DNA of 64,000 nt from Pelomonas cellulosilytica (GCF_021353265.1 NZ_JAJTWU010000001.1:853107-917106), one strand, 5' to 3'. Positions 38,318 to 50,268 are shown, counted from the stretch's first letter. Translations and numbers: made by a program. Notes: generated by a model not told the origin, from the letters alone.

Positions 38318-39835
38318 ATGACCGCCGACACCCTGACTGCCTCCTTCTCCTCCACGCCCACCCCCGATTCGGCATGGCAGCGCCTGCGGGCTGATGGCCT
38401 GCGCGGCCTGTCCTTCCGGCAATGTCTGCTGGCGGCCTTCCTGTTGATCGCACTGGCGCTGGGTGGCGCGGCGGCGCAGGCCATGCTCGCGCTGGAGCAG
38501 GTCGCGCTGCAGGGGCGCCAGGCGTCGCAGGATGCGGCGGAGCTGACCGCGCAGGTGCAGCGCCTGGCCGAGCGCACCGTGGCGATGGAGCGCAGCGCGC
38601 GGCAGTTCCTGGTGCTGGACGACGCCAGCCTGCGCGAACGCTTTCTGGCCACCCGTGCGGACGCCGAGACCACCCAGGCGGCGCTGGCGGCGCTGATGAC
38701 CGATGACGCCACGCAGCAGCTGCTGGCCGACTGGCGCGGGCACGCCGACCTGGCCGCGGAAGTGTTGCGCAATCCGGGCCGGGCGCGTGCCGCGGCGCTG
38801 CAGCGCCTCACGCCCGTTTTCGCCGCTTTGCACCGACTCGACGAATCGCTGGCCGCGCAAAGCCAGCGCACGATGGACCGCCGCAGCGACGCCGTGCTGG
38901 CGGAGTTGGAGCAGCGCCGGCGCGTCATCAGTGCAGTCGTGCTGGGCGCCATTGTGCTGGCGCTGTTGCTGGGCCTGGCTTTCGGCCACTGGCTGCTACG
39001 GCCGCTGGCGCACGTGGAGGCTGCCATCGGCCGGCTCGGCGACAACCGCTTCGACGAGCCGGTGGCCGTGCGCGGCCCGGCGGACATGCGACGCCTGGGT
39101 CGGCAGCTCGAATGGCTGCGTCAGCGCCTGGCCGCGCTGGAATCCGACAAGACCCGCTTCGTGCGGCACATCTCGCACGAGCTCAAGACGCCGATGGCCT
39201 CCATCCGAGAGGGCGCCGCGCTGCTGCGCGACGGCGTGGCCGGCCCGCTGACCGCCGACCAGGCCGAGATCGTGCGCATCCTCGGCGACAGCACCGCCGC
39301 GCTGCAGCGGCAGATCGAGGACCTGCTGCGCTACCAGGCACTGGCCTCCGGCTCCCAGCAGCTGAGGCGCACGGCCGTAGAAGTGCCGGCGCTGCTCGCG
39401 CGGGTCGTGGACGAGCAGCGGCTGCTGTGGAAGGCCCGCGGCCTGGTCGTGGACGTCGACGCCCAGGCGGGTCTGGCCGACGTGGATGGCGACAAGCTGG
39501 CCATGGTGCTGGCCAACCTCCTGGTCAATGCGGTGCGCTTCAGCCCTGAAGGCGGCCGCATCGTGCTTTCTGCCCGGCACGCGCCTGGCCGGCTGACGCT
39601 GGACTGCACCGACGAGGGCCCTGGCGTGGCGCCCGAGGATGCGGCCCATGTCTTCGACCCGTTCTACCAGGGCCGCCACCAGCCGCCCGGCGCGCGGCGT
39701 GGCAGCGGCATCGGCCTGTCTATCGTGCGCGAGGTCGTGCAGGCGCATGGCGGTCGCTGCTGCCTGCTGCCCAGCGACCGTGGCGCCCACTTCCGTATCG
39801 AGCTGCCCCATGCCCTTCAAACGACGACTGATTGA
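38318..39835 (+). CDS. glrK: Sensor histidine kinase, GlrK/QseE-like
   Basis: A 505-residue kinase: membrane helix at about 36-56, a periplasmic helical sensor region to ~200, a second helix (VVLGAIVLALLLGLAFGHWLL), HAMP linker, phospho-acceptor HISHELKTPMAS (H287), then ATPase motifs (LANLLVNAVRFSP, DEGPGV, GSGIGLSIVREVVQ). Order kinase-lipoprotein-sigma-54 regulator matches glrK-qseG-glrR of enterobacteria, which supports the name. The signal sensed is unknown. The lipoprotein gene starts 26 bases before its stop. Confidence 0.85.
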   Translation: MTADTLTASFSSTPTPDSAWQRLRADGLRGLSFRQCLLAAFLLIALALGGAAAQAMLALEQVALQGRQASQDAAELTAQVQRLAERTVAMERSARQFLVLDDASLRERFLATRADAETTQAALAALMTDDATQQLLADWRGHADLAAEVLRNPGRARAAALQRLTPVFAALHRLDESLAAQSQRTMDRRSDAVLAELEQRRRVISAVVLGAIVLALLLGLAFGHWLLRPLAHVEAAIGRLGDNRFDEPVAVRGPADMRRLGRQLEWLRQRLAALESDKTRFVRHISHELKTPMASIREGAALLRDGVAGPLTADQAEIVRILGDSTAALQRQIEDLLRYQALASGSQQLRRTAVEVPALLARVVDEQRLLWKARGLVVDVDAQAGLADVDGDKLAMVLANLLVNAVRFSPEGGRIVLSARHAPGRLTLDCTDEGPGVAPEDAAHVFDPFYQGRHQPPGARRGSGIGLSIVREVVQAHGGRCCLLPSDRGAHFRIELPHALQTTTD

Positions 39836-40256
39836 ACTCTGCGCGCTGCTGGCGTTGGCCGCCTGCCAGACGCCGCCGCCCGCACCGCCGCCGCCCGAGC
39901 CGACCCCCGTCTGCCCGGAGCCACCTCCGCCGCCGGCCGACGACCTGAAAGTCGTTGCCACGCTGGCCGATGACCTGCGCAAGGCGCTGGTGCTGAGCGC
40001 CGGGCGCAGCGCCGCCGAGCAGGCCCAGGCCAGTGCCCAGCTGGACCAGTTCGCCACCGCGACCGAGCCGCAGTCCGAGCCGCTGAAGCCGCTGGCCGCG
40101 TTGCTGGCCGCCCGCCTGGCCGAGCAGCGGCGCCTGCAGGACAGCGTGGACCGGCTGACGCAGCAGCTGCGCGACGCCCAGCGGCGCAACGACCAGCTCA
40201 ACGAGAAGCTGGAAGCGCTGAAGGCCATCGAGCAGACGCTGCCGGTGAAGAAGTGA
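39810..40256 (+). CDS. QseG/YfhG-like lipoprotein of the GlrK-GlrR cassette
   Basis: A 148-residue lipoprotein: signal ending in the lipobox LAAC (Cys19), a Pro-rich stretch (TPPPAPPPPEPTP), then a helical, coiled-coil-like remainder (LAEQRRLQDSVDRLTQQLRDAQRRNDQLNEKLEAL region). In E. coli the outer-membrane lipoprotein QseG interacts with the kinase QseE/GlrK; the same gene position and build suggest a similar role. It overlaps the kinase gene, so the two are coupled. Confidence 0.8.
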   Translation: MPFKRRLIELCALLALAACQTPPPAPPPPEPTPVCPEPPPPPADDLKVVATLADDLRKALVLSAGRSAAEQAQASAQLDQFATATEPQSEPLKPLAALLAARLAEQRRLQDSVDRLTQQLRDAQRRNDQLNEKLEALKAIEQTLPVKK

Positions 40257-40278
40257 GTTCCTCGCAAGCCGCCCTCGC

Positions 40279-41691
40279 ATGCCAACCCAAGCATCCACCA
40301 CCCCCATCCTGCTCGTCGACGACGACGCCGACCTGCTGCGCCTGCTGACGATGCGCCTCACCGCCGCTGGCCACGCCGTGCAGGCCGTGGCCAGCGCCGA
40401 GGCCGCGCTGGCGCACCTGGCCGTGCAGCTGCCGGCGCTCGTCATCACCGACGTGCGCCTGCCGGGCCTGGACGGGCTGGCGTTGTTCGAGGAGATGCGC
40501 AGCCGGCACCCGTCGCTGCCGGTCATCCTGCTGACCGCCCACGGCAGCATCCCCGACGCCGTCGAGGCCACGACGCGCGGCGCCCATGCCTATCTGACGA
40601 AGCCCTTCGACGGCCAGGAGCTGCTGACGAAGGTGCGGCAAGCGTTGCGCGTCAACGCCACGGGCCCGGCGCCCTTCGAAGGCGACGGTGCCTGGCGTCG
40701 CGAGATCCTGAGCCGCAGCCCGCGCATGGCCGAGGTGCTGGCCGAGGCGAGGCTGGTGGCCGGCACCGACGCCAGCGTGCTGATCGCCGGCGACAGCGGC
40801 ACCGGCAAGGAACTGCTGGCGCGCGCCATCCATCGCGCCAGCCCGCGGGCGGCGCGGCCGTTCGTGGCGGTGAACTGCGCCGCGATTCCAGAGGCCCTGC
40901 TGGAGTCGGAGCTGTTCGGCCACGTCAAGGGTGCCTTCACGGGCGCGCAAGGACACCGGCAGGGGCTGATTCCAGCGGCCCAGGGCGGCACCGTGTTCCT
41001 TGACGAGATCGGCGACATGCCGCTGGCGCTGCAGGTGAAGCTGCTGCGCGTGCTGCAGGAGCGCGTCGTGCGGCCGGTGGGCAGCAACGAGGCGCTGCCC
41101 GTGGACGTGCGCGTGCTGTCCGCGACCCACCGCGACCTGGAAGAGGCCATGACGACGGGGCAGTTCCGCCCGGACCTGTTCTACCGGCTCAACGTCGTCA
41201 AGCTGAGCCTGCCGCCACTGGCGGAGCGGCGCGAGGACATCGCGCTGTTGGCCCAGCATTTCCTACAGACGCTGGCGGAGCGCCACCGCAAGCGGGTCAA
41301 GGGCTTCGCACCAGATGCGGTGGAAGCGCTCATCACGGCGCCATGGCCGGGCAACGTGCGCCAGCTCTACAACGTCGTCGAACAAGTCTGCGTGCTCGCG
41401 ACGGCTCCGCTGGTGCCGCTGGCCCAGGTGCAACGGGCGCTGCAGATGCCGGCGGCCGAGGTGCTGAGCTACCAGCATGCCAAGCAGCGTTTCGAGCGCG
41501 ACTATCTGAACCAACTGCTGAAGCTCACGTCCGGTCACGTCGCCGAGGCCGCCCGGCTGGCCGATCGCAACCGCACCGAGTTCTATCGGCTGCTGCAGAA
41601 ACACGGGCTGGACCCGCAGCGCTTTCGCACCGACCTGAGCGATGCGTCGGGCTTTGGCGACAGCAAAACTTCAGGGGAATCAACCACTTAG
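40279..41691 (+). CDS. glrR: Sigma-54-dependent response regulator, GlrR/QseF-like
   Basis: A 470-residue NtrC-type regulator. Receiver domain with phospho-acceptor D58 (LVITDVRLPG), AAA+ domain with GDSGTGKELL (171-180), the sigma-54 contact loop GAFTGA (218-223) and Walker B VFLDEIGDM, then a helix-turn-helix near the C-terminus (GHVAEAARLADRNRTEFYRLLQKHGL). It activates sigma-54 promoters when phosphorylated by GlrK. A TGTC-N10-GACA site and a sigma-54 promoter follow within 140 bases, pointing to the downstream BON gene as a direct target. Confidence 0.9.
   Translation: MPTQASTTPILLVDDDADLLRLLTMRLTAAGHAVQAVASAEAALAHLAVQLPALVITDVRLPGLDGLALFEEMRSRHPSLPVILLTAHGSIPDAVEATTRGAHAYLTKPFDGQELLTKVRQALRVNATGPAPFEGDGAWRREILSRSPRMAEVLAEARLVAGTDASVLIAGDSGTGKELLARAIHRASPRAARPFVAVNCAAIPEALLESELFGHVKGAFTGAQGHRQGLIPAAQGGTVFLDEIGDMPLALQVKLLRVLQERVVRPVGSNEALPVDVRVLSATHRDLEEAMTTGQFRPDLFYRLNVVKLSLPPLAERREDIALLAQHFLQTLAERHRKRVKGFAPDAVEALITAPWPGNVRQLYNVVEQVCVLATAPLVPLAQVQRALQMPAAEVLSYQHAKQRFERDYLNQLLKLTSGHVAEAARLADRNRTEFYRLLQKHGLDPQRFRTDLSDASGFGDSKTSGESTT
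41645..41662 (+). promoter_or_regulatory. Second, imperfect GlrR-type site inside the glrR 3' end
   Basis: CGTC-N10-GACA, seven of eight conserved positions of TGTC-N10-GACA. Its centre is 65 bases upstream of the perfect site, about six helical turns. It lies within glrR coding sequence. Confidence 0.45.
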
Positions 41692-41709
41692 CACGGTGGC
41701 TGGCAGTGC

Positions 41710-41727
41710 TGTCGCCGTGCGGCGACA
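41710..41727 (+). promoter_or_regulatory. GlrR-type upstream activator site
   Basis: TGTC (41710-41713), ten bases (GCCGTGCGGC), GACA (41724-41727): a perfect match to the TGTC-N10-GACA sequence bound by enterobacterial GlrR. It lies 84 bases upstream of the -24 element, a normal enhancer distance, and next to a glrR-like gene. Confidence 0.7.
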
Positions 41728-41811
41728 AAACGGCGACCCAGCGTGAACTTTTTCCGCGCGTTTTCGCTTGGAAGTTGGCCAAGTGGTTGATATCAAAAGG
41801 AAAAGTATTGC

Positions 41812-41827
41812 TGGCACGGGCATTGCG
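41812..41827 (+). promoter_or_regulatory. Sigma-54 (-24/-12) promoter of the BON-domain gene
   Basis: TGGCAC (41812-41817), five bases, TTGCG (41823-41827): a near-perfect -24/-12 element with exact spacing, 66 bases before the BON gene start. The GlrR-type site upstream completes a classic enhancer-dependent promoter. Confidence 0.85.
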
Positions 41828-41893
41828 CTAATCCCCTTCGTGATGCCTTTCGGGGCATCGCGTCGAAACCCAACGCTTCCATAGGAGAACCGC

Positions 41894-42232
41894 ATGCGCC
41901 ATACCGCCACTCTCGCCCGACTGATCGCCGCCGCCCTGTCCCTGGGCACCGCTGCCGCCATGGCTGCTGATCCGGCGCCCGCGCCGGCCCCGGCCGAACA
42001 GGTGGCGCAGGCCGAGCCAGCGGGTGACACCGCGATCGCCAGCCAGGCCCAGGCCGTGCTGCAGCAGGACAAGGATCTGCAGACCCTGCCGCTGACCGTC
42101 AGCGCCGCGGCCGGCGGCGTGGTCGTCGTCAAGGGCGCCGCGCCCAGCGCCGACCTGGCCCAGAAAGCCATCAAGCTCGTGGCCGCCGTGCCCGGCGTGA
42201 AGGAAGTGCGCAACGAGATCAAGGTCGGCTGA
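41894..42232 (+). CDS. Periplasmic BON-domain protein
   Basis: A 112-residue protein with a signal peptide (LARLIAAALSLGTAAAMAA), an Ala/Pro-rich linker, and one BON domain (LPLTVSAAAGGVVVVKG, VAAVPGVKEVRNEIKVG). BON domains bind phospholipid or envelope components and occur in OsmY-type stress proteins. ATAGGAG lies upstream of the ATG. Expression is probably sigma-54 and GlrR dependent. Confidence 0.85.
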   Translation: MRHTATLARLIAAALSLGTAAAMAADPAPAPAPAEQVAQAEPAGDTAIASQAQAVLQQDKDLQTLPLTVSAAAGGVVVVKGAAPSADLAQKAIKLVAAVPGVKEVRNEIKVG

Positions 42233-42273
42233 TCCCCGCGACCTTGTGGGCCTGCGTCCGCAGGCCCTGCATG

Positions 42274-42307
42274 AAGGCCCTGCGCTCGCCCGGCGCGGGG
42301 CCTTTTT
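42274..42307 (+). terminator. Intrinsic terminator of the BON-domain gene
   Basis: AAGGCCCTGCGC pairs with GCGCGGGGCCTT (one wobble) around a seven-base loop, followed by TTTTT within the tail. It sits about 40 bases past the stop. Confidence 0.85.
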
Positions 42308-42490
42308 GCATCGGACTCCGGCGTGCGTGCCGCCGGCTCTTCAAGTCTTCGGGCCAAGCGCCGGGCCGCGCCCAAGCCGGCCCGCCGTGGCGATGTGCAT
42401 GCGACTCGATGTCGCGTGCATCACTGCCCCCACTGGGGCCGACTGGACTTGCCCGCGTTCAGCGGCGAGGCCAGGCGAGGGGCATCGCGT

Positions 42491-43273
42491 TCAGCAGGGG
42501 CTGTTGTTGATCAGCGCCTCGAGCCCGGCCTGGTTCAGGATGCGCAACTGGCGCTGTTTGACCTCCAGCAGGCCTTCGTCGTGGAACTTGGAGAAGGTGC
42601 GGCTTACCGTCTCCAGCTTCAGACCGAGGTAGCTGCCGATCTCCTCGCGCGTCATGCGTAGCACGAGGCTTGACGCCGAAAAGCCGCGTGCCTGCAGCCG
42701 CTGCGTGAGGTTCAGCAGGAAGGCCGCCAGCCGCTCCTCGGCGCGCATGTTGCCCAGCAGCAGCATGACACCATGGTCGCGCACGATCTCGCGGCTCATG
42801 ATCTTGTGGAAAGAGTGCTGCAGCACCGTGAACTCGCGCGACAGCTCTTCCAGTTGGGCGTAAGGGATCACGCAGACGGAGGAATCCTCCAGTGCCACGG
42901 CGTCGCAGTGGTGCAGATCGCTGCTGATGCCGTCCAGCCCCAGCAGCTCGCCGGCCATCTGAAAGCCCGTCACCTGGTCGCGGCCGTCCTCGCTGCCGAC
43001 GCAGGTCTTGAAGAAGCCTGTGCGCACGGCATACAGCGCCTCGAAGCGCTCCCCGTTGCGGAACAGGTGTTCGCCGCGCGGTACGCTGCGGCGCGTGGCG
43101 ACGAGGCCATCGAGCCGGGCGAGATCGTCGGCGCGCAGGCCGACGGGGAGGCACAGTTCGCGCAGGTTGCAGCTCGCGCAGGCGACCTTCAGCGGCTCAA
43201 GCCGCATGTCGCATTGGCGTCGCTCGGGCGCCGCGAACGGCAGGGTGCTGGGCATGGTGGGCTTGGCTTGCAT
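42491..43273 (-). CDS. fnr: FNR-type oxygen-responsive transcription regulator
   Basis: A 260-residue Crp/Fnr protein. The cluster cysteines are C32, C35 and C41 (CASCNLRELC) plus C123 (HHCDAVAL), the four expected [4Fe-4S] ligands of FNR. The helix-turn-helix MTREEIGSYLGLKLETVSRTFSKF carries the E--SR recognition pattern for TTGAT half-sites. It activates microaerobic genes. Start ATG 43273 or 43255; neither has a ribosome site. An FNR box lies 40-53 bases upstream of 43273, so autoregulation is likely. Confidence 0.94.
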   Translation of the reverse strand: MQAKPTMPSTLPFAAPERRQCDMRLEPLKVACASCNLRELCLPVGLRADDLARLDGLVATRRSVPRGEHLFRNGERFEALYAVRTGFFKTCVGSEDGRDQVTGFQMAGELLGLDGISSDLHHCDAVALEDSSVCVIPYAQLEELSREFTVLQHSFHKIMSREIVRDHGVMLLLGNMRAEERLAAFLLNLTQRLQARGFSASSLVLRMTREEIGSYLGLKLETVSRTFSKFHDEGLLEVKQRQLRILNQAGLEALINNSPC

Positions 43274-43312
43274 CAATGCTGGGCATTCTTGGCTGGCCGC
43301 CTGCCCGCGCGA

Positions 43313-43326
43313 TTGATCTGCGTCAA
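43313..43326 (+). promoter_or_regulatory. FNR box between fnr and hemN
   Basis: TTGAT-CTGC-GTCAA matches nine of ten conserved bases of TTGATNNNNATCAA. The centre (43319.5) is exactly 41.5 bases from the A of the hemN ATG, and 46.5 bases from the divergent fnr start, so it could serve both genes. Confidence 0.75.
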
Positions 43327-43360
43327 AACCGCGCCCGCGGTGGGTCGGCACAGTGGCTGC

Positions 43361-44749
43361 ATGGCTGCAATGACCGAGACCGCCCCTGCGCTGGACCCCG
43401 AACTGCTGCGTCGCCACGACGTGGCGGGGCCGCGATACACCTCCTACCCCACGGCGGACCGCTTCGTCGAGGCCCACCAAGCCCCGCAGCATCTGCAGGC
43501 GCTGTCGCAGCGCGGGTCGGGGCAGCCGCTGTCGGTGTACGTGCACATCCCGTTCTGCGAGCAGCTCTGCTACTACTGCGCCTGCAACAAGATCATCACT
43601 AAGCACCACGAGCGCGCCCAGCCCTATCTGGAGCTGCTCGACGTGGAGATGGATCTGACCGTGGCTGCCATCGGCGGCCAGGCGCCTGTGTCGCAGCTGC
43701 ACCTGGGCGGCGGTTCGCCGACCTTCCTGAGCGACGCCGAGCTGGGCACGCTGATGGCGTCGCTGCGCCAGCGCTTCCGGCTGCTGCCGGGGGCGGAGCT
43801 GTCCATCGAGATCGATCCGCGCACCGTCGACGCGACCCGTCTGGCGCACCTAAAGTCGCTGGGCTTCAACCGGCTGTCCTTTGGCGTGCAGGACTTCGAT
43901 GCCGCCGTGCAGAAGGCCGTGCACCGCGTGCAGCCGATCGAGTCCGTTGCGGCGCTGATGCATTCGGCCCGTGAACTCGGCTTCGCCTCCATCAGCGTCG
44001 ACCTGATCTATGGCCTGCCGTCGCAGACGCCGGCCAGCTTCGCCCGCACGATCGCCCAGGTCGCAGAGCTGCGGCCCGACCGCATCGCAATGTATGCCTA
44101 CGCCCACCTGCCGCAGCGCTTCAAGCCGCAGCGGCGCATCGTGGCCGAGTTGCTGCCGCCGGCCGGCGACAAGCTGACGATGCTGTCCGGTGCCATCAGC
44201 GCACTGCTGGACGATGGCTACGTCTACATCGGCATGGATCACTTTGCGCTGCCCGACGACCCGCTGGCCGTCGCCAAGCGCCAGGGCCTGCTGCACCGCA
44301 ACTTCCAGGGCTACTCGACGCAGCCGGACTGCGACCTCGTGGGCCTGGGCGTGTCGGCTATCAGCCGCGTCGGCGCCACCTATGCGCAGAACGCCAAGAC
44401 GCTGGAGGAGTACGAAGACGCGCTGCGCCAGCGCCAGCTGCCCATCCAGCGCGGCCTGGGGCTGAACCGCGACGACCTGTTGCGCCGTGCCGTCATCATG
44501 GCGCTGATGTGCCAGGGCCGGGTGGAGTTCGAGTCCATCGCGGCGTCCTACCTCGTCGACGTGCCGCGCTACTTTGCGCCAGAGTTCGAGCGCCTGCAGC
44601 ACCTGGCCAGCCAGGGCCTGGTCACGCTGGAGCCAGGCGCCATCCAGGTGACGCCGCTGGGCTGGTACTTCGTGCGAGCGGTGGCTATGGTGTTCGACCG
44701 CTACCTGCAGGCCGACGCGAGCCGCCAGCGTTTCTCCAAGATCATCTGA
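43361..44749 (+). CDS. hemN: Oxygen-independent coproporphyrinogen III oxidase
   Basis: A 462-residue radical SAM enzyme making protoporphyrinogen IX without oxygen. The cluster motif is FCEQLCYYCACN (C66, C70, C73, and C75 of HemN), preceded by GPRYTSYPTADRF, with LHLGGGSPTFL and SIEIDPR further on. Full length, so HemN rather than HemW-like. The ATG at 43361 lies exactly one FNR class II distance from the upstream box and lacks a Shine-Dalgarno site; an ATG at 43370 is the alternative. Confidence 0.95.
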   Translation: MAAMTETAPALDPELLRRHDVAGPRYTSYPTADRFVEAHQAPQHLQALSQRGSGQPLSVYVHIPFCEQLCYYCACNKIITKHHERAQPYLELLDVEMDLTVAAIGGQAPVSQLHLGGGSPTFLSDAELGTLMASLRQRFRLLPGAELSIEIDPRTVDATRLAHLKSLGFNRLSFGVQDFDAAVQKAVHRVQPIESVAALMHSARELGFASISVDLIYGLPSQTPASFARTIAQVAELRPDRIAMYAYAHLPQRFKPQRRIVAELLPPAGDKLTMLSGAISALLDDGYVYIGMDHFALPDDPLAVAKRQGLLHRNFQGYSTQPDCDLVGLGVSAISRVGATYAQNAKTLEEYEDALRQRQLPIQRGLGLNRDDLLRRAVIMALMCQGRVEFESIAASYLVDVPRYFAPEFERLQHLASQGLVTLEPGAIQVTPLGWYFVRAVAMVFDRYLQADASRQRFSKII

Positions 44750-44768
44750 CCCCCCGGCACCGCGCCCG

Positions 44769-45398
44769 ATGAGCCTCGATCTCGCCCTCATCGGCTCTGC
44801 CGCGCTGATGGGTCTGGGCGCCGCGCCGCACTGCGCGCTGATGTGCAGCACGCCTTGCGCGCTCGCCGCCCGCAAGCGCGAGGAGCAGCAGCGCCTGCTC
44901 GTCGGCCGGTTGCTGGGCTACAGCACCGCCGGCGCTGTAGCCGCTGCGTCCGCCCAGGCGCTGGCGCACATGTCGCAGGGCGCTGCCGTGCTTCAGCCGC
45001 TGTGGGCGCTGCTGCAGGCGGCGCTGTTGGTGCTGGGGCTCAGCCTCGTCGTGCGCGGCCGTGTGCCGGTGTGGCTTGCCAACGTGCGTTGGCGGCCGGC
45101 ACCGGGGCGTAGCTTGGCGACCGGCCTGGCCTGGGTGGCCATGCCCTGCGGCGTGCTACATGCGGCGCTGCTGCTGTCGGCGCTCGCCAACTCGCCGCTC
45201 GGCGGCGGCCTGGCGATGGCGGCCTTCGCCGTCACCAGCACGCTGGGGCTGACCGTTGCGCCCGCGTGGATCGCCCGGCTGCCCCGACGCGTGGGCGACG
45301 CGTCGCCCGCGCTGCGGCTGGCCGGGGTGGGGCTGGCGGCGGCGTCTGGCTGGGCGCTGGTCCATGGCGTGTGGGAGCGCGTGGCGCAGCTGTGCTGA
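44769..45398 (+). CDS. Sulfite exporter TauE/SafE-like (CcoH-linked) membrane protein
   Basis: A 209-residue polytopic membrane protein (about six helices) with [18 protein letters not shown] near the start, a Cys-rich segment typical of the heavy-metal-type TauE/SafE group often found with cbb3 oxidase and hemN genes. [19 protein letters not shown] is the second conserved repeat. Nineteen bases after hemN, so probably co-transcribed. Metal or sulfur transport is inferred only. Confidence 0.8.
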   Translation: MSLDLALIGSAALMGLGAAPHCALMCSTPCALAARKREEQQRLLVGRLLGYSTAGAVAAASAQALAHMSQGAAVLQPLWALLQAALLVLGLSLVVRGRVPVWLANVRWRPAPGRSLATGLAWVAMPCGVLHAALLLSALANSPLGGGLAMAAFAVTSTLGLTVAPAWIARLPRRVGDASPALRLAGVGLAAASGWALVHGVWERVAQLC

Positions 45399-45468
45399 CG
45401 GCGCCCGGCGCCTGGGTGGCGCCCTAAACTCGAGCGGTCCTTTCTCACGCTCCTGCGAAAGCTCCCTT

Positions 45469-46722
<1,254 letters not shown>

Positions 46723-46970
46723 AGCCGTCCCACAGCGTCTCTTGACGCCCCCTGAGCCCCTGAGTCGCTCCGCGATCCCGATGCGGTCGTCCAGCAAAGG
46801 TCGACATGGGCGTCCGCCCGAACCGCCAGGCGCCAGCGGCGGCGACGGATCTTGACGGGAGAGGGCGGGTGCCAGGGGAGCTGGAGCGTTGTGCGACGCG
46901 GACTCAGGTGCGATTTGCCTGTGATGATCGACTGCATGGCGTAGCGCCCCGGGTGCCGAGGGGCGCCTAC
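46723..46970. other. Intergenic region after icd
   Basis: About 250 bases with no supported gene. It contains a GAGTCGC-TCCGCGA inverted motif (46760-46776) of a kind scattered through Burkholderiales intergenic DNA, and a GCGCCCC/GGGGCGC hairpin near 46948-46969 without a T-run. Confidence 0.4.
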
Positions 46971-47807
46971 CTAGAAGCACTCGTCCAGGCACAGGTAAAA
47001 GTCCAGCCGGCGCCGGTCGGGCTTCGGGATGCCGTAGGCGGGGAACAGGGCCTGCTGCGCCTGCGGGCCGAATTCGCCCAGGCAGTTCCACAGGATGGCG
47101 AGATCCTGATAGCGGTCCGCCACGCCGAGGCGGCCGACGTCGATGAGGCCGGTCAGCTGCAGGCGCTCGTCGAGCAGGATGTTGTCGAGCGAGTAGTCGC
47201 CGTGGGTCACGACCGGGTCGATGGCCTCGGGGGACAGCCGTTGCAGCGCTCGCCACACGTCATTGGCGGTCCAGCCGGCCCGCACGTCGTCGAAGTCGTC
47301 GACATCGATGAGTCCGGCCTCCAGCCTAGCGTGAGCCTGCGCCAGGCGGCCTTCCAGCGTGGACTGGAACGGGCATTGGGCGGCGGGCAGCGCGTGCAGC
47401 CGGAGGAGGGCGTCGACGAGCGCGGCGACGATCTGCAGCGTGCGCTCCGGCGCTTGCTGCAGCCATTCATAGGCCGTGCGGCCCGGCACTGCCTGCGTGA
47501 GCAGCCAGGCCTTACGGCCGTAGAACTCGAAATGCCTCAGCGGCGCGGTAGGCATGAAATCGGCCAGCCATTGCAGCCGAGCCAGTTCGTCCACCAGCGC
47601 CTGTGCGGCCTCGCCGCGAGCCTGCTTCAGATAGAGGTCCGGCTGGCCCCGGCGCTGCACGCGGTAGACCGCCGCGCCGGCTTCGCCGACGAGATCGCGG
47701 CGCCAGCGGGCATCGGCGAGCGCGGCGAGGCTGGGTGGCAGAGCCGGCGGCCTCGCGGCCTTCTCGCGCGCGGGTGTCTGCGGCAAGGCGGGTGAGCGTC
47801 GTGTCAT
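46971..47807 (-). CDS. Aminoglycoside 3'-phosphotransferase-like kinase
   Basis: A 278-residue APH-family protein. The catalytic loop VVTHGDYSLDNILLD (Asp and Asn), the metal-binding GLIDVGRLGVADRYQDLAI and the tail YGIPKPDRRRLDFYLCLDECF closely follow APH(3') enzymes, including the C-terminal LDE-F ending. It could phosphorylate kanamycin-type drugs or a native substrate; resistance cannot be concluded. The ATG at 47807 was chosen because the sequence before it lacks homology. The N-terminal ~30 residues are extra. It lies among housekeeping genes, not near mobile DNA. Confidence 0.82.
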   Translation of the reverse strand: MTRRSPALPQTPAREKAARPPALPPSLAALADARWRRDLVGEAGAAVYRVQRRGQPDLYLKQARGEAAQALVDELARLQWLADFMPTAPLRHFEFYGRKAWLLTQAVPGRTAYEWLQQAPERTLQIVAALVDALLRLHALPAAQCPFQSTLEGRLAQAHARLEAGLIDVDDFDDVRAGWTANDVWRALQRLSPEAIDPVVTHGDYSLDNILLDERLQLTGLIDVGRLGVADRYQDLAILWNCLGEFGPQAQQALFPAYGIPKPDRRRLDFYLCLDECF

Positions 47808-47868
47808 CAGGTGCTCTCGGTGCAGTTCGTTGCCGGCCGAGCTCCGCGGCGGCGTTGGCCGCTGCAAC

Positions 47869-47895
47869 GAAAACGGGGCGCCCTCGGCGCCCCGT
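47869..47895 (-). terminator. Intrinsic terminator of the monomeric ICDH gene
   Basis: On the minus strand ACGGGGCGCC and GGCGCCCCGT form a perfect ten-base stem around GAG, followed by TTTTCG. About 20 bases past the stop. Confidence 0.88.
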
Positions 47896-47915
47896 CTGCG
47901 TCAACTCAGGCCGTG

Positions 47916-50153
<2,238 letters not shown>

Positions 50154-50268
50154 GAAGGTGTCCGGTGAAATGGGAATTCGTGCGTCACGCGCTGCGCAGC
50201 CGTCCGCGCGCAAGCCGCCAACTTTAGCAAGCCGGGTCAGCCACCACCGGGAAGCGGCGCACCAATGC

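Noticed and set aside
46806..47795. A 329-codon plus-strand frame opposite the APH-like gene
   Set aside because: The minus-strand reading carries complete APH(3') motifs; the plus-strand product has none and is rich in Gln, Arg and Ala as expected of a shadow.
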